A stretch of 64,000 nt of DNA. It comes from Pseudomonadota bacterium (lineage in GTDB: Bacteria > Pseudomonadota > Alphaproteobacteria > Rhodospirillales > Casp-alpha2). Numbering within the stretch: position 1 is the first letter of the stretch; every line of letters starts with the position of its first letter. Made by a program: the position numbers and the translations under genes. This document shows positions 16,272 through 27,050 of this stretch, piece by piece. The stretch covers positions 1-64,000 of the forward strand of contig JAQBYB010000006.1 of NCBI GenBank assembly GCA_027624235.1. The letters run 5' to 3'. The notes beneath the pieces were generated by a model. That model worked only from the letters and a program-made list of their open reading frames with translations, searched no databases and had not been told where the DNA came from.

Positions 16272-17642
16272 ATGAGTTCGCAAACCATTTATGCCCTCGC
16301 CAGCGCCGGTGGCCGCGCCGGGATCGCCGTGGTCCGTGTGTCCGGGCCGCAAGCGAGCGCGGCGTTGACGGCGTTGGCGGCAACCGGCGGCAGGCAAGCG
16401 GTAGCCCTGCCCCGAAAAGCCATTCGCGCCGCCATCAACGAGCCCTCAACATCGGAGCGGATCGACGACGGTCTGGTAATCTGGTTCCCGGCCCCAGGCA
16501 GCTTTACCGGCGAAGACGTCGCGGAATTCCACCTTCACGGCGGCCCCGCCGTGATTTCCGGCGTGCTCGAGGCGCTGGCGGCGATGGCGGGCTTGCGGAT
16601 GGCGACGCCCGGCGAATTTACCCGGCGCGCCTTCGAGAACGGCAAAATGGATTTGACCGCCGCCGAAGGCCTCGCCGACCTGATTGAGGCGGAGACCTCG
16701 GCGCAACGCAAGCAGGCCTTGCGGCAGCTTGAGGGCGAACTGGGACGGCTGTACGAGGATTGGCGGCAACGGTTGCTGGCCGCCCTGGCCCATGGCGAGG
16801 CCGGCATTGATTTTTCCGACGAGGATCTGCCGGCGGGGATTGAGGTCGAGGCCCGCAAGGATGTCGCCGACCTGGAACGCGACCTTGCCGGCCACCTCAA
16901 GGATGGCCGCCGAGGCGAGCGGCTGCGCGGCGGCTTTCAAATCGCCATTATCGGCCCGCCCAATGCCGGAAAGTCGAGCCTGCTCAATCAACTGGCGCGC
17001 CGCGACGCGGCCATCGTCTCGGAAACCGCCGGCACCACCCGCGACGTCATCGAAGTGCATCTGGATCTTGGCGGCTATCCGGTCACCGTTGCCGATACCG
17101 CCGGGCTTCGCGATGTTGGTGAAGATGAAAAGATCGAGGCCGAAGGCATCCGCCGCGCCCGCGCTCATGCTGTTGATGCCGATTTGCGCCTTGCCGTCTT
17201 TGATGGCCAGTCCTGGCCCGAGGCTGACGCGGCGACGATGGCGCTGGTCGATGCCAGCGCCATCGTCGTTATCAACAAATGCGATCTTTCACCGCTGCCC
17301 CTACGGCCGGAGATCAACGGCCAACCGGCGTTGGCGATCTCGGCGCTGACCGGTGACGGCATCGAAGCGCTGTTGGCGGCGGTCGCCGACCGGATCAGCG
17401 GGCTAATGAGCGCGTCGGCCTCCCCCGCCCCCGCCCTGACCCGGACCCGGCACCGCGAGGCATTGGAAGAATGCCGCGCCGCCCTTGGCCGGTTCCTGGC
17501 CGCCGGGCCTGGGACCGGCATGCCGGAACTGGCGGCCGAGGACCTGCGCCTGGCGGCCCGCGCCCTCGGGCGGATTACCGGACGGGTCGATGTTGATGAC
17601 GTGTTGGAGGTAATCTTCAGAGATTTTTGTATCGGCAAATGA
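16272..17642 (+). CDS. mnmE: tRNA U34 modification GTPase MnmE
   Basis: With MnmG it adds the carboxymethylaminomethyl group to U34 of certain tRNAs. The N-terminal folate-binding domain begins TIYALASAGGRAGIAVVRVSG. The GTPase domain has GPPNAGKSSLLN (G1), VADTAGLRDVGE (G3) and NKCD (G4). The protein ends FCIGK, keeping the C-terminal Cys (about residue 453) of the CxGK motif that is needed for modification. Length is 456 residues from ATG 16272. A longer in-frame start upstream adds residues not typical of the family. Confidence 0.96.
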   Translation: MSSQTIYALASAGGRAGIAVVRVSGPQASAALTALAATGGRQAVALPRKAIRAAINEPSTSERIDDGLVIWFPAPGSFTGEDVAEFHLHGGPAVISGVLEALAAMAGLRMATPGEFTRRAFENGKMDLTAAEGLADLIEAETSAQRKQALRQLEGELGRLYEDWRQRLLAALAHGEAGIDFSDEDLPAGIEVEARKDVADLERDLAGHLKDGRRGERLRGGFQIAIIGPPNAGKSSLLNQLARRDAAIVSETAGTTRDVIEVHLDLGGYPVTVADTAGLRDVGEDEKIEAEGIRRARAHAVDADLRLAVFDGQSWPEADAATMALVDASAIVVINKCDLSPLPLRPEINGQPALAISALTGDGIEALLAAVADRISGLMSASASPAPALTRTRHREALEECRAALGRFLAAGPGTGMPELAAEDLRLAARALGRITGRVDVDDVLEVIFRDFCIGK

Positions 17643-17664
17643 GAACAAACCAGAATCGAATTCA

Positions 17665-17680
17665 TGTTTCACGTGAAACA
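17665..17680. promoter_or_regulatory. parS: parS centromere site 1
   Basis: TGTTTCACGTGAAACA is a perfect 16-base palindrome. It matches the ParB binding consensus TGTTNCACGTGAAACA exactly. It lies in the gap between mnmE and mnmG, with parAB 2.7 kb away. Confidence 0.95.
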
Positions 17681-17794
17681 ATCCAGGCCTGCCCTGGGTT
17701 TGAGGGGTGGTTTGAGGAGGCCTTGAGGGGGGTCTTGGGGAGAGTCTGAGAGGTTTTCTTGGACTTTGCCGGACAATGCTCTAAATTCCGGCGC

Positions 17795-19720
17795 ATGAGA
17801 TACGGACCTCAACGCGCTGCCCATGGACCAAATGCGTCTTACGATGTCATCGTCATCGGCGGCGGCCACGCCGGCAGCGAGGCGGCGGCGGCGGCGGCAC
17901 GGATGGGCGCCCACACCCTGCTGCTGACCCACCGCATCGAAACCATCGGCGAGATGTCGTGCAACCCGGCCATCGGCGGTCTGGCCAAGGGCCAGTTGGT
18001 GCGGGAGGTCGATGCCCTGGACGGGATCATGGCCCGCGCCACCGATCGTGCCGGCATTCAATTCCGCATCCTCAATCGGTCCAAGGGTCCGGCGGTTCAA
18101 GGCCCCCGCGCCCAGGCCGACCGCAAGCTTTACCGTCAGGCCGTCCAGGAGCTGCTCGGCGAACAGCCCGGATTGGAAATCGAGGCCGATGGCGTCGAAG
18201 ACCTAATCCTCGATCACACCGGCGCCGTTAGCGGGGTTCGGACCGCCAGCGGGCGGCAGATTTCCGCCGCCGCCGTGGTGGTGACGACGGGCACCTTTTT
18301 GCGCGGCATGATCCATATCGGCGACAGTCAAATTCCGGCCGGGCGCATCGGCGATCAACCATCAATCGGGCTGGCCTTTACCTTCAAGCGGCTGGGCTTT
18401 GCGTTGGGTCGCCTGAAAACCGGAACGCCGCCGCGCCTCGATGGCCGCAGTATCGATTGGGCGGGGCTGCAAGTGCAGCCTGGCGACGATCCGCCGACGC
18501 CCTTTTCGACCCTCACCGAGCGCATTGAGGTGCCGCAGATCAATTGTCACCTGACCGGGACCACGGCTGCCGGCCATGATCTGATCCGCGATAACCTGCA
18601 TTTGTCGGCGATGCATTCGGGCAATATTACCGGCCCCGGCCCGCGCTACTGCCCGTCCATCGAGGATAAGGTGGTCCGCTTCGCCGATCGCCAGCGCCAC
18701 CAGATTTTCCTTGAGCCCGAGGGCCTGGATGACGACACCATCTATCCCAACGGGATTTCGACGTCGTTGCCGAAATCGGTTCAGCTTGAATTGTTGAAAA
18801 CCATCCCCGGCCTTGAGGCCGCCAAGATGCTGCGGCCCGGATATGCCATCGAGTATGATTTCGTCGACCCGCGCGCGCTTAAACCCAGTCTTGAGACGCA
18901 CCGCGCCAAGGGGCTTTATCTGGCGGGTCAGATCAACGGCACCACCGGCTATGAAGAAGCCGCGGCGCAAGGGTTGATGGCCGGGATCAACGCCGCCCGC
19001 GCCGCCGGCGGGTCCAGAGAAGAGCCGTTTATCCTCGACCGCGCCGACGCCTATATCGGCGTTATGATCGACGACCTGGTGACGCTGGGCACCGCCGAGC
19101 CGTATCGGATGTTTTCGTCGCGGGCCGAATACCGGCTGCGGCTGCGGGCCGACAACGCCGATCAACGGCTGACGGCGAAGGGTGTTGCCATTGGCTGCGT
19201 CGGCACCGAACGGGCGGCCCGGTTCGCCGAAAAGATGGCGGCGCTTAAAGGCGCGGCGATCTTGCTGGACGGCCTGGAAGCGTCTCCCAACACGCTCAAG
19301 GCGGCAGGCATCGTTATCAACCAGGACGGCGTCAAAAGAACCGCGAGGACGTTGTTAGCCTATCCGGACGTTGATCTGGACAAGCTTGCGTCGCTGTGGC
19401 CGGAACTGGCGGCGATCCCGACCGCCGTCGCCCGCCAGCTTGAGATCGAGGCCGGCTATGCCAATTATATCGAACGCCAGGATGCCGATATCCTGGCCTT
19501 TCGCCGTGACGAGTCGCTGCAGATTCCTGACGATCTCGACTTTGATAAAATCAGCGGCCTGTCGACGGAAGCCCGCAGCAAGTTGGCCGCCGCCCGCCCG
19601 GCGACGTTAGGCGCGGCGGCGAGGATTTCCGGCGTCACCCCGGCGGCGCTGACGACGTTGCTCGGCCATGTCCGCCGCCGCTCTTCTTCGTTGCGGCCCG
19701 GCCGCAGCCTGACCGGCTGA
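17795..19720 (+). CDS. mnmG: tRNA U34 carboxymethylaminomethyl synthase MnmG (GidA)
   Basis: FAD-dependent partner of MnmE. The N-terminal dinucleotide-binding motif is [15 protein letters not shown]. Also visible are [34 protein letters not shown] and [14 protein letters not shown]. The C-terminal helical domain binds MnmE. Length is 641 residues from ATG 17795. An in-frame TTG at 17759 has GAGAGG at suitable spacing, so a slightly longer form cannot be excluded. The gene is bracketed by two parS sites and followed by rsmG-parA-parB, the classical near-origin cluster. Confidence 0.95.
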   Translation: MRYGPQRAAHGPNASYDVIVIGGGHAGSEAAAAAARMGAHTLLLTHRIETIGEMSCNPAIGGLAKGQLVREVDALDGIMARATDRAGIQFRILNRSKGPAVQGPRAQADRKLYRQAVQELLGEQPGLEIEADGVEDLILDHTGAVSGVRTASGRQISAAAVVVTTGTFLRGMIHIGDSQIPAGRIGDQPSIGLAFTFKRLGFALGRLKTGTPPRLDGRSIDWAGLQVQPGDDPPTPFSTLTERIEVPQINCHLTGTTAAGHDLIRDNLHLSAMHSGNITGPGPRYCPSIEDKVVRFADRQRHQIFLEPEGLDDDTIYPNGISTSLPKSVQLELLKTIPGLEAAKMLRPGYAIEYDFVDPRALKPSLETHRAKGLYLAGQINGTTGYEEAAAQGLMAGINAARAAGGSREEPFILDRADAYIGVMIDDLVTLGTAEPYRMFSSRAEYRLRLRADNADQRLTAKGVAIGCVGTERAARFAEKMAALKGAAILLDGLEASPNTLKAAGIVINQDGVKRTARTLLAYPDVDLDKLASLWPELAAIPTAVARQLEIEAGYANYIERQDADILAFRRDESLQIPDDLDFDKISGLSTEARSKLAAARPATLGAAARISGVTPAALTTLLGHVRRRSSSLRPGRSLTG

Positions 19721-19730
19721 TTTGGGAAAG

Positions 19731-19746
19731 TGTTTCACGTGAAACA
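19731..19746. promoter_or_regulatory. parS: parS centromere site 2
   Basis: A second exact TGTTTCACGTGAAACA, ten bases past the mnmG stop and 43 bases before the rsmG start. Together with site 1 it flanks mnmG, giving a pair 2066 bases apart for ParB loading. Confidence 0.95.
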
Positions 19747-19788
19747 GAGCCGATTCCTAACCCCGAAAATAGACTCCCATTGGCGGAG

Positions 19789-20427
19789 ATGACCGCGCTG
19801 ACCTCCGCCGGTTTCCAGGCGATCACCGGCGTTGGCGATGAGGCGTTGGAGCGCCTGCAGGTCTATGCGGCGCTGTTGGATAAATGGCAACGGAAGGTCA
19901 ATCTGGTTGGCCGTGGTAGCGTTTCGGATATTTGGCGGCGGCACTTCCTCGATAGCGCGCAATTGGGCCGGTTGTTCCCGCCCGCCATAAAAAATTTCGT
20001 CGACATCGGCAGCGGCGCCGGGTTCCCCGGTTTGGTGTTGGCGATTACCGCCGCCGCCCCGTTAAAAGACGCGGACATCCACCTTGTAGAAAGTAATGAA
20101 AGAAAGTGCGCGTTTTTGCGCGAAGTTAACCGGGCGACGGACGCCGGGGCAATTATTCATCATTCCAGGATAGAAGATTTGCCGAATTTAGCCGCCGATG
20201 TGGTAGTCTCCAGGGCCGTTGCATCCTTGGAGCAACTTCTGGAATACGCAAATCCGGTGCTTAGAAAGGGAGGGCAATGTTTCTTCCTAAAGGGCAAAAA
20301 GTGGCGAGATGAATTGACGCGGGCGCAAAAAAAATGGATTATAAATGACTCAGCAATTCAAAGTTTGTCCGACCCCTCGGGCATGGTCTTAAAATTGGAG
20401 GCGATAGCGCACCGTGATGATTCCTGA
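19789..20427 (+). CDS. rsmG: 16S rRNA (guanine-527-N7)-methyltransferase RsmG
   Basis: RsmG (GidB) methylates G527 of 16S rRNA using S-adenosylmethionine. The sequence RKVNLVGRGSVSDIWRRHFLDSAQL precedes the SAM-binding VDIGSGAGFPGLVLAI. The later VVVSRAVASLEQLLEY and FFLKGKKW are family-typical. Length is 212 residues from ATG 19789. A TTG nine bases earlier is also in frame, and neither has well-spaced Shine-Dalgarno sequence. The 3' end overlaps the parA start by 14 bases. Confidence 0.94.
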   Translation: MTALTSAGFQAITGVGDEALERLQVYAALLDKWQRKVNLVGRGSVSDIWRRHFLDSAQLGRLFPPAIKNFVDIGSGAGFPGLVLAITAAAPLKDADIHLVESNERKCAFLREVNRATDAGAIIHHSRIEDLPNLAADVVVSRAVASLEQLLEYANPVLRKGGQCFFLKGKKWRDELTRAQKKWIINDSAIQSLSDPSGMVLKLEAIAHRDDS

Positions 20428-21226
20428 AGGCCAACGCCGACAAATTGGTAAAACCCGAATTATTGCCATCGCCAACCAAAAGGGCGGGGTCGGAAAAACC
20501 ACGACGACCATCAATCTGGCAACGGCGCTGGCGGCGATCCGTCAAAAGGTGTTAATTATCGATCTCGATCCGCAGGGAAACGCCAGCACCGGCCTTGGCG
20601 TTCGGCGCGAAGACCGCGTCTGCAACTCCTATCACGTTCTGATCGGCGAGGCCGAGGTTGCCGACGCCGTCCGCGCGACGGAGATTCCCGGCCTGGATAT
20701 CATGCCGTCGGGGATTGATTTGTCGGGCGCGGAAATCGAATTGGTCGGCATGGAACGGCGGGAATACCGGCTCAAGGAAACCCTGCTGGTTGGCGCCGGC
20801 GAGTATGATTACGTGCTGATCGACTGTCCGCCGGCGCTCGGCCTGTTGACCGTCAACGCCCTGGTCGCCGTGCAGGCGGTGCTGGTGCCGTTGCAATGTG
20901 AGTTTTTCGCCCTCGAAGGTTTAAGCCAACTGGTCACCACGATCGAGCGCGTGAAAGCCGCGTTCAATCCGGGCCTGGATATTCAGGGCATTGTTCTGAC
21001 CATGCACGATCGCCGCAACAATCTGTCCAGCCTGGTCGCCGATGATGTGCGCGAGCATTTCGGCGACAAGGTCTATAAAACCATGATCCCCCGGAACGTG
21101 CGCGTCTCCGAAGCGCCGTCCCATGGTCGCCCGGTGATTATTTACGACCTCCATTGCCCCGGCTCCAAAGCCTACTTGAGCTTGGCAAGCGAGGTCATCC
21201 ATCGGGAGAGGCGGTTGACGGCATGA
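20414..21226 (+). CDS. parA: chromosome partitioning ATPase ParA
   Basis: Walker-type ATPase that moves ParB-parS complexes over the nucleoid. The deviant Walker A KGGVGKTTTTINLA follows IIAIANQ near residue 20. IIDLDPQGNASTGLG and YVLIDCPPALGLLTVNAL, containing switch residues, are present. Length is 270 residues from GTG 20414, with GGAGG 12 bases upstream. ATG 20417 is the next candidate. It overlaps rsmG and is coupled to parB by ATGATG. Confidence 0.96.
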   Translation: MMIPEGQRRQIGKTRIIAIANQKGGVGKTTTTINLATALAAIRQKVLIIDLDPQGNASTGLGVRREDRVCNSYHVLIGEAEVADAVRATEIPGLDIMPSGIDLSGAEIELVGMERREYRLKETLLVGAGEYDYVLIDCPPALGLLTVNALVAVQAVLVPLQCEFFALEGLSQLVTTIERVKAAFNPGLDIQGIVLTMHDRRNNLSSLVADDVREHFGDKVYKTMIPRNVRVSEAPSHGRPVIIYDLHCPGSKAYLSLASEVIHRERRLTA

Positions 21227-22212
21227 TGGCCGAAAAGAACCGCCAAAGCCTTGGCCGCGGTCTCGATGCGCTGTTGGGGGAAGAAACCAAAGAGAGAGTC
21301 GGTTCTGATCGGCTACAAGGATCCCGGCTGGTCCCGGTCGAACGCCTGCACCCCGGCCGCAACCAACCGCGCCATTCCATCGACGAGGAATTGATTGAAG
21401 AGCTGGCACAATCGATCCGCGAAAACGGCATTATCCAACCGTTGCTGGTTCGCCCACACCCCGACGACCCTGACGCCTTTGAAATCATCGCCGGCGAACG
21501 TCGTTGGCGCGCCGCCCAAATGGCAAAGGTGCACGAGGTGCCGGTCGTCATCCGGGAGCTGAACGACCAGCAATCACTCGAAATCGGGTTGGTCGAAAAC
21601 CTGCAACGCCAAGACCTGTCGCCGCTGGATGAGGCCATCGGCTATCAGCGACTGGTCGATGAATTTGGCCACACCCAGGACGTCCTCGGTAAAACCGTCG
21701 GCAAGAGCCGTTCCCACGTCGCCAACACCATGCGCCTGCTGGGCCTGCCCGAAGCCGTTAAAAAAATGCTGGCTGCCAATGAGTTGTCGGCCGGCCACGC
21801 CCGCGCGCTTCTCAACGCCCCGGATCCATTGGCCTCGGCGCGCGAAGTTGCGAAAAAAGGCCTCAGCGTGCGCCAGACCGAACGCCTGGTCAAAAAAAAC
21901 CAGCGCCAGAAAGCGGCGCCGTCGAGAGCGCGGAAAACAAATGTAGACACCCTGGCATTGGAGCGCGACCTGGCGAACCTTTTGGGCCTGAAGGTGGCGA
22001 TAAAATTCAAGGGCAGCGGCGGCTCTCTGACGGTTAATTATAATTCATTGGAACAGCTGGATGACATCCTTCTCCGGCTAGGCCACGGCGGCGAAGCCGG
22101 CGCCCCGGCACCCAACACTGCCCTTACCAAGGTAGCCGCCAAAAAGAAGCCCAAAAAGAAATCGCCGAAGCTGTCGATCGGCGTGAAATCGGTCTCCAGG
22201 GGTAAAAAGTAA
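21223..22212 (+). CDS. parB: chromosome partitioning protein ParB
   Basis: CTP-dependent clamp protein that loads at parS. The N-terminal RQSLGRGLDALLGEE is typical of chromosomal ParB. The CTPase/nuclease-like domain has GERRWRAAQMAKVHEVPVV. The helix-turn-helix lies around VLGKTVGKSRSHVANTMRLL. The C-terminal dimerisation domain is followed by a lysine-rich tail. Length is 329 residues from ATG 21223, overlapping the parA stop. Two perfect parS sites lie within 4 kb upstream. The gene is convergent with holA, with only four bases between stops. Confidence 0.96.
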   Translation: MMAEKNRQSLGRGLDALLGEETKERVGSDRLQGSRLVPVERLHPGRNQPRHSIDEELIEELAQSIRENGIIQPLLVRPHPDDPDAFEIIAGERRWRAAQMAKVHEVPVVIRELNDQQSLEIGLVENLQRQDLSPLDEAIGYQRLVDEFGHTQDVLGKTVGKSRSHVANTMRLLGLPEAVKKMLAANELSAGHARALLNAPDPLASAREVAKKGLSVRQTERLVKKNQRQKAAPSRARKTNVDTLALERDLANLLGLKVAIKFKGSGGSLTVNYNSLEQLDDILLRLGHGGEAGAPAPNTALTKVAAKKKPKKKSPKLSIGVKSVSRGKK

Positions 22213-22216
22213 AAAA

Positions 22217-23287
22217 TTAGCGCCTGGTTTTTCCCGACCTGGCGGCCTGGGCAATCCGCATCAAGGCGCGGTGACAACCGGCGGCAGCGGGAAAACCGGT
22301 GGTTTTACAATCAATTTCAGCGTCAAGAGCCAGATCGAGAGCCATCACCAGGCGGTCGGTCTGCCAGCGCCTCATTTGGCTTAGAAAGTCTGATTTGAAT
22401 TTATAAAACACCGGGGGTTTAAGTTTGGAGAGCGCGCGCTCAACGCTGTCACCGTTATCGACCATAGCCAGCGCCAAGTGAAGCCGTTCTAAATGACGGA
22501 CGACGGCGCGCAGGACAGCGATGGGGCTGGTTCCCTCGTTAAAGGCCCTTTCAAGACAACGGTCCAAGCCCGCGGAATCACCATTGGCGGCGGCAAAGGC
22601 GATTAAATCAAGAGACATTCCAGCGTTATCGCCGATGCACGCCATGGCGTCTTCAAGGGTCACGGTTTTGGGGGGGCCTTTTTTCGGCCCCCCGGGTTCA
22701 TCCAAGATTCCGCCGGCATAAAGGGCCAGTTTTTCCAATTCGCACCGGGAAATCAAGCGGTCACCACCCAGGTTTTCAATCAGGAAGCTGGTGGCGTCAG
22801 TATCGGCACGCAGCCCGTAACGGCTTAAGGTTTCAACGATAACTGAACGAAGCGCGGTGCCGTCGTCCTCATAACAGCCGATGGCGGCGGCCTTTGGGGA
22901 TTTCTCGAACAGTATACGCAGGGATGACGCCGGCCCAAGAATTCCGGCTTCGACAATAACAAGGGCATCGGCGGTGCCGGCCTTAAGAAGGTCGACAAAG
23001 ATCGATGAAATGCCGTCGGTGGCTCCATCAACCATAATAACCCGCCGCCCGCCGGTCATGGAAAGTTGCGCGGCCTCATCGAGTAGGCGCGGCGGATCGG
23101 ATTTAAGGTCGAGCCCCGTTACCTCGACAACCCTGAACGGGTCGGAAAGATCGTCGACCGCGGTTTTGGCCAAGTCCCGCGCCCGTTCGCGAACCAACCC
23201 GCGATCCGGCCCAAACAGAAGAATGGCCGCAGTATCGGCACCGGGGTTGCGGAGAAAGGATTGAATGCCGGCCCCGGAAATTTTCAA
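22217..23287 (-). CDS. holA: DNA polymerase III delta subunit
   Basis: HolA is the clamp-loader subunit that opens the beta clamp. The N-terminal domain has ILLFGPDRGLVRERA, the family's P-loop-like but non-ATPase segment. DALVIVEAGILGPASSLR is followed by CELEKLALYAG and the C-terminal collar-type helical domain. Length is 356 residues, slightly longer than the E. coli protein. It begins six bases after lptE in the leuS-lptE-holA operon, an order conserved widely in proteobacteria. Confidence 0.92.
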   Translation of the reverse strand: MKISGAGIQSFLRNPGADTAAILLFGPDRGLVRERARDLAKTAVDDLSDPFRVVEVTGLDLKSDPPRLLDEAAQLSMTGGRRVIMVDGATDGISSIFVDLLKAGTADALVIVEAGILGPASSLRILFEKSPKAAAIGCYEDDGTALRSVIVETLSRYGLRADTDATSFLIENLGGDRLISRCELEKLALYAGGILDEPGGPKKGPPKTVTLEDAMACIGDNAGMSLDLIAFAAANGDSAGLDRCLERAFNEGTSPIAVLRAVVRHLERLHLALAMVDNGDSVERALSKLKPPVFYKFKSDFLSQMRRWQTDRLVMALDLALDAEIDCKTTGFPAAAGCHRALMRIAQAARSGKTRR

Positions 23288-23293
23288 GGGAGG

Positions 23294-23809
23294 TCAACCT
23301 TTGTTGGCGGCCTGAGGCCGGGAAAAATAAACGCCCAATTGGGTTCGAATATCTTCGCTTAGTTCACGAACGGCGCGCTGGCGGGCATCCTTTTCAGCCA
23401 TCAGGGTGGCGAATGCAGAATCAAGGATGTTGTAACTGACGGCGATCGAACGGGAGCTGGAAAAAAAATTTTTGCCGGTGGCGGAATCAGACAACCTAAA
23501 GTCCGCGGTTAAAGTCAGGTTGGAGCGGGTGGCAAAGGCGCTTTTCTTGACCGCAAGCGCCGAAACGGCCTCAGTGACCTTGGTCGTCAAAATAAATTGC
23601 GCGGGGGCGGTACGCTTTTTCGGATTCAGCGAAGTCAGCAAATGATTTCGAAGCTGTTGGCCGATCCGGTCAGGGATGGGCCGAACATCGATCAGGGCGA
23701 ATTCCGTTTCCGAACTTCCTGGCGCTACACCACCATAGAGAGGGCGGAAGCCGCAGGCCTGCAAAAGAACCAGGGCGACGAGGACGGGTATGGCCTTAAA
23801 TAACGACAT
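23294..23809 (-). CDS. lptE: LPS-assembly lipoprotein LptE
   Basis: LptE plugs the LptD barrel that places lipopolysaccharide in the outer membrane. The 171-residue form starts at ATG 23809 with [27 protein letters not shown]-type features: a signal peptide ending in the LLQAC lipobox, followed by GFRPLYGG, the hallmark of the family. The frame is open further upstream, but that part lies inside leuS and lacks a signal peptide. The start overlaps the leuS stop by 14 bases. Position between leuS and holA supports the call. Confidence 0.93.
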   Translation of the reverse strand: MSLFKAIPVLVALVLLQACGFRPLYGGVAPGSSETEFALIDVRPIPDRIGQQLRNHLLTSLNPKKRTAPAQFILTTKVTEAVSALAVKKSAFATRSNLTLTADFRLSDSATGKNFFSSSRSIAVSYNILDSAFATLMAEKDARQRAVRELSEDIRTQLGVYFSRPQAANKG

Positions 23810-26339
23810 TGACGATCCGATTGGGAACAATAATGATTTTGCGGATGGGTTTATCGCCAATTGCTGATGTGACGTTGTCGAGCAAGAGGGCCGCTTCTTC
23901 CGTGGATTTTTTATCACTGTCCTTGGCCAATTCAAGAGTTCCTCTAAGTTTCCCATTCACCTGCACCGCGATGGTGACGCTGTTTACGACCAAAAGGCCG
24001 GGGTCGGCCTCAGGCCAGGCGGTGTCCGCCAGCAGCATATCATGACCAAGATTATGCCACAGTTCTTCGGCCAGGTGGGGCATCATGGGTCCAATCAGGC
24101 AAATCACCACTTCTAAACCGTGGCGTCGAACCCAGGCGGCGCCCTCTTGCTGGGGCGCAAGGGCATCCAGATCATTCGTCAGTTCGCGAATGCGGGCGAC
24201 GGCCTTGTTAAAGTGAAATTTTTCGATATCGGTTGATACCGAAGCAATCGTCATGTGAATGGTCTTTTCGGTGGCCAAGGCGGCGTCGCTTAAGACGTCA
24301 GGCTTTTCAGTGCCGATATCGGCAAATTCATTTTCGGGTTGATTGATGAGTCGCCACAACCGGTTAACATACCGCCCCGCGCCTTCGATGCCGGCGTCGG
24401 TCCAGTCAAGATCACGTTCCGGGGGGCTGTCGGATAACATGAACAAGCGTGCCGTGTCGGCGCCATAGGCGCCGATAATGGATTCCGGATCGACGACATT
24501 TTTATGGGACTTGCTCATTTTTTCAGATCGCCCGACGATAACCGGGCCGTCAGCACTTCCTACCTGTTCAGGAAACAGCCAATTGCCGGCGGCATCCTTG
24601 TAGGTTTCGTGACAGACCATGCCCTGGGTCAACAGTCCGTCAAAGGGTTCCTTGATGCCAAGGTATCCGCATTTTTTGAGCGCCCGGGTAAAAAACCGGG
24701 AATAGAGAAGGTGCAGGACCGCATGCTCGATGCCACCGATGTATTGGTCTACCGGCAGCCAGTAATCAACGGCGTCCCGGGTGAGAGGCTCCTCAGCGTG
24801 CGGCGAACAAAAGCGGGCGAAGTACCACGACGATTCAAAAAAAGTATCGAAGGTATCGGTCTCGCGCCGGGCCGGCTTGGCGCATGTCGGACAGGCGACG
24901 TTTTTCCAGGTCGGATGACGCTCAAGTGGGTTTCCTGCCCCACCCAGATCGACGTCGTCGGGCAGGACTACCGGCAGCTCGGCCTCGGGAACGGGAACGA
25001 TGCCGCAATCGGGACAATGGACCACCGGGATCGGGCATCCCCAATAGCGTTGACGGGAAACGCCCCAATCACGCAGGCGGTAATTGACCGCCTTTCTTCC
25101 GGCACCGCCGGCTTCAAGCCGGTCAATGGCGACTGATTTTGCCTTCTCCACGCCAAGGCCGTCGAGAAAATCCGAATTAACCAAGATGCCGTCGTCGACA
25201 TAAGCCTCGTTGTCGATGGGAAAGTCCTCATTTCCTTCGGGAGAAACCACGGTAATGACTTCGAGACCGTACTTGCGAGCGAAATCAAGGTCGCGCTGAT
25301 CGTGCGCGGGACAACCGAAAATGGCCCCGGTTCCATATTCCATGAGCACGAAGTTGGCGACGAAAACGGGCAGCGTTCTATCGGCAATGAAGGGATGGCG
25401 GACTCTGAGGCCGGTATCAAAGCCGTTTTTTTCGGCGGTTTCGATGGCGGCTTCGCTGGTTCCGGTGCGCCCGCATTCGGCAATGAACGCCTGAAGCTCG
25501 GCATCGTCCTCGGCCAGCTCCAGCGATACCGGATGATTGGCGGAAAGCGCGCAAAAAGATGCGCCGAAAATGGTGTCTGGCCGGGTCGTATAGACATTGA
25601 CGCGTCCGTTGTCCTTCTTGGCATCGCGGCCCTCAATATCGAAATACATAAAGGCGCCTTCGGACCGCCCGATCCATTTTTCCTGCATCAGGCGCACCCG
25701 GTTGGGCCACCGGTCAAGCGGCTCCAGATCTTCCAAAAGTTCCTGAGCGAACGCCGTAATTTTCATAAACCACTGAGACAGGAGACGCTTTTCAACATCG
25801 GCGCCGGAACGCCAGCCCTTGCCGTCGATGACCTGCTCATTGGCGAGCACGGTGTTTTCAACAGGGTCCCAGTTGACCCAGGATTCCTTACGGTAGACCA
25901 GACCCTGGTTGAGGAAATCCAGAAACATTTTCTGCTCGTGGCGGTAATAGCTCGGGTCGCATGTCGCCAGCTCCCTTCCCCAGTCATAACTAAGCCCCAT
26001 GGATTTGAGCTGCGTGCGCATGGCGTCGATGTTCTCGTGGGTCCAACGGGCGGGATGAACGTTGTTGGCGATGGCGGCATTTTCCGCCGGCAGCCCGAAG
26101 GCGTCCCAACCCATCGGGTGGAGGACGTTAAATCCCTTGGCCCGTTTGTAGCGCGCCACGACATCGCCAAGGGTATAATTGCGCACGTGCCCCATATGAA
26201 TGCGGCCGGAGGGATAGGGAAACATCTCAAGCACGTAATATTTAGGCTTGTCCCGGTCCTCGGTGACGGCGAAGCAGCCCCGGTCTTCCCAGACGGACTG
26301 CCATTTCGCTTCCGTTTCCTTGAAATTGTAACGCAACAT
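23796..26339 (-). CDS. leuS: leucyl-tRNA synthetase
   Basis: Charges tRNA-Leu with leucine. Class I motifs are HMGH, in [17 protein letters not shown] near residue 48, and KMSKS near residue 605. The connective-peptide editing domain contains [12 protein letters not shown]. Length is 847 residues, complete. A C-terminal LeuS-specific domain ([13 protein letters not shown]) is present. It is the middle gene of a leftward run DUF3576-leuS-lptE-holA. Confidence 0.97.
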   Translation of the reverse strand: MLRYNFKETEAKWQSVWEDRGCFAVTEDRDKPKYYVLEMFPYPSGRIHMGHVRNYTLGDVVARYKRAKGFNVLHPMGWDAFGLPAENAAIANNVHPARWTHENIDAMRTQLKSMGLSYDWGRELATCDPSYYRHEQKMFLDFLNQGLVYRKESWVNWDPVENTVLANEQVIDGKGWRSGADVEKRLLSQWFMKITAFAQELLEDLEPLDRWPNRVRLMQEKWIGRSEGAFMYFDIEGRDAKKDNGRVNVYTTRPDTIFGASFCALSANHPVSLELAEDDAELQAFIAECGRTGTSEAAIETAEKNGFDTGLRVRHPFIADRTLPVFVANFVLMEYGTGAIFGCPAHDQRDLDFARKYGLEVITVVSPEGNEDFPIDNEAYVDDGILVNSDFLDGLGVEKAKSVAIDRLEAGGAGRKAVNYRLRDWGVSRQRYWGCPIPVVHCPDCGIVPVPEAELPVVLPDDVDLGGAGNPLERHPTWKNVACPTCAKPARRETDTFDTFFESSWYFARFCSPHAEEPLTRDAVDYWLPVDQYIGGIEHAVLHLLYSRFFTRALKKCGYLGIKEPFDGLLTQGMVCHETYKDAAGNWLFPEQVGSADGPVIVGRSEKMSKSHKNVVDPESIIGAYGADTARLFMLSDSPPERDLDWTDAGIEGAGRYVNRLWRLINQPENEFADIGTEKPDVLSDAALATEKTIHMTIASVSTDIEKFHFNKAVARIRELTNDLDALAPQQEGAAWVRRHGLEVVICLIGPMMPHLAEELWHNLGHDMLLADTAWPEADPGLLVVNSVTIAVQVNGKLRGTLELAKDSDKKSTEEAALLLDNVTSAIGDKPIRKIIIVPNRIVNVVI

Positions 26340-26414
26340 TTTGGAATGGGGGCTCCGCCTCGCCTTGCTGAATGCGCCCCGGTTTATAACGCGGTCGGGG
26401 AACGGGCAAGCTAT

Positions 26415-26960
26415 TTACTTTTTAACGGATTGATTTCGCAATTGCCGGGCTCGGATCAGGATGGCGTCCTCGATCTTGGTTCCGGTTTCACCCGGAACGG
26501 CGGCGTCCTTCCAGTTGCCGGTGCGGTCCTGGATCTGGCGAAAAACGGCGACCCGGACTCCATCGGCACGAAGCGCCCGGTCGAGGATATAAACATTCAA
26601 CTTGAATCGTTCGCTCGGGGCCTCGGTGGGGGTGTGCCAATCGGTGATGATGACACCGCCGAATGGGTCCGCCGAATTGACGGGCATGAATGAAATGGTA
26701 TCCAACGATGCCCGCCACAGGTAACTGTTGACGCCTAACGCCCCACCCGTATTTTCCGGCGTTCTGTCGCCGAAGATGGTCAGCCCGCCTTTGCCGAAAA
26801 TGGTGTCCCTCTTTGAATAATCGACATCTTCGAGGGGGCTATCTTGTGTCGTCGGCTCAGGCTTGTATTCTTCGTATTGGCCGCAGGCCGATAACAACCC
26901 GACGGAAAAGGCGGCGACAAAGATTTTTTTTAGGCCGAAAATGCGATACTTATTTTTCAT
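26415..26960 (-). CDS. DUF3576 lipoprotein
   Basis: A 181-residue lipoprotein. The signal peptide (about residues 10-26) ends in the lipobox LLSAC followed by GQYEEYKPEP. The core, with LGVNSYLWRASLDTISFMP, GGVIITDWHTP and RADGVRVAVFRQ, matches what I know of the DUF3576 family found next to leuS in alphaproteobacteria. Function is unknown. The neighbour lptE suggests an outer-membrane context, which is inference. Confidence 0.85.
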   Translation of the reverse strand: MKNKYRIFGLKKIFVAAFSVGLLSACGQYEEYKPEPTTQDSPLEDVDYSKRDTIFGKGGLTIFGDRTPENTGGALGVNSYLWRASLDTISFMPVNSADPFGGVIITDWHTPTEAPSERFKLNVYILDRALRADGVRVAVFRQIQDRTGNWKDAAVPGETGTKIEDAILIRARQLRNQSVKK

Positions 26961-27050
26961 GTCGGATCGATGTCCTCATCGGCGCGTGTCCTAAGGACGG
27001 CGCCCTCATTCTCATGATAGAGCACCATTATAATACATTTTGGCCATCCG

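Noticed and set aside
25302-26693. 463-codon frame opposite leuS.
   Set aside because: The opposite strand encodes a complete leucyl-tRNA synthetase with HMGH and KMSKS; the frame shows no domain and reflects high GC.
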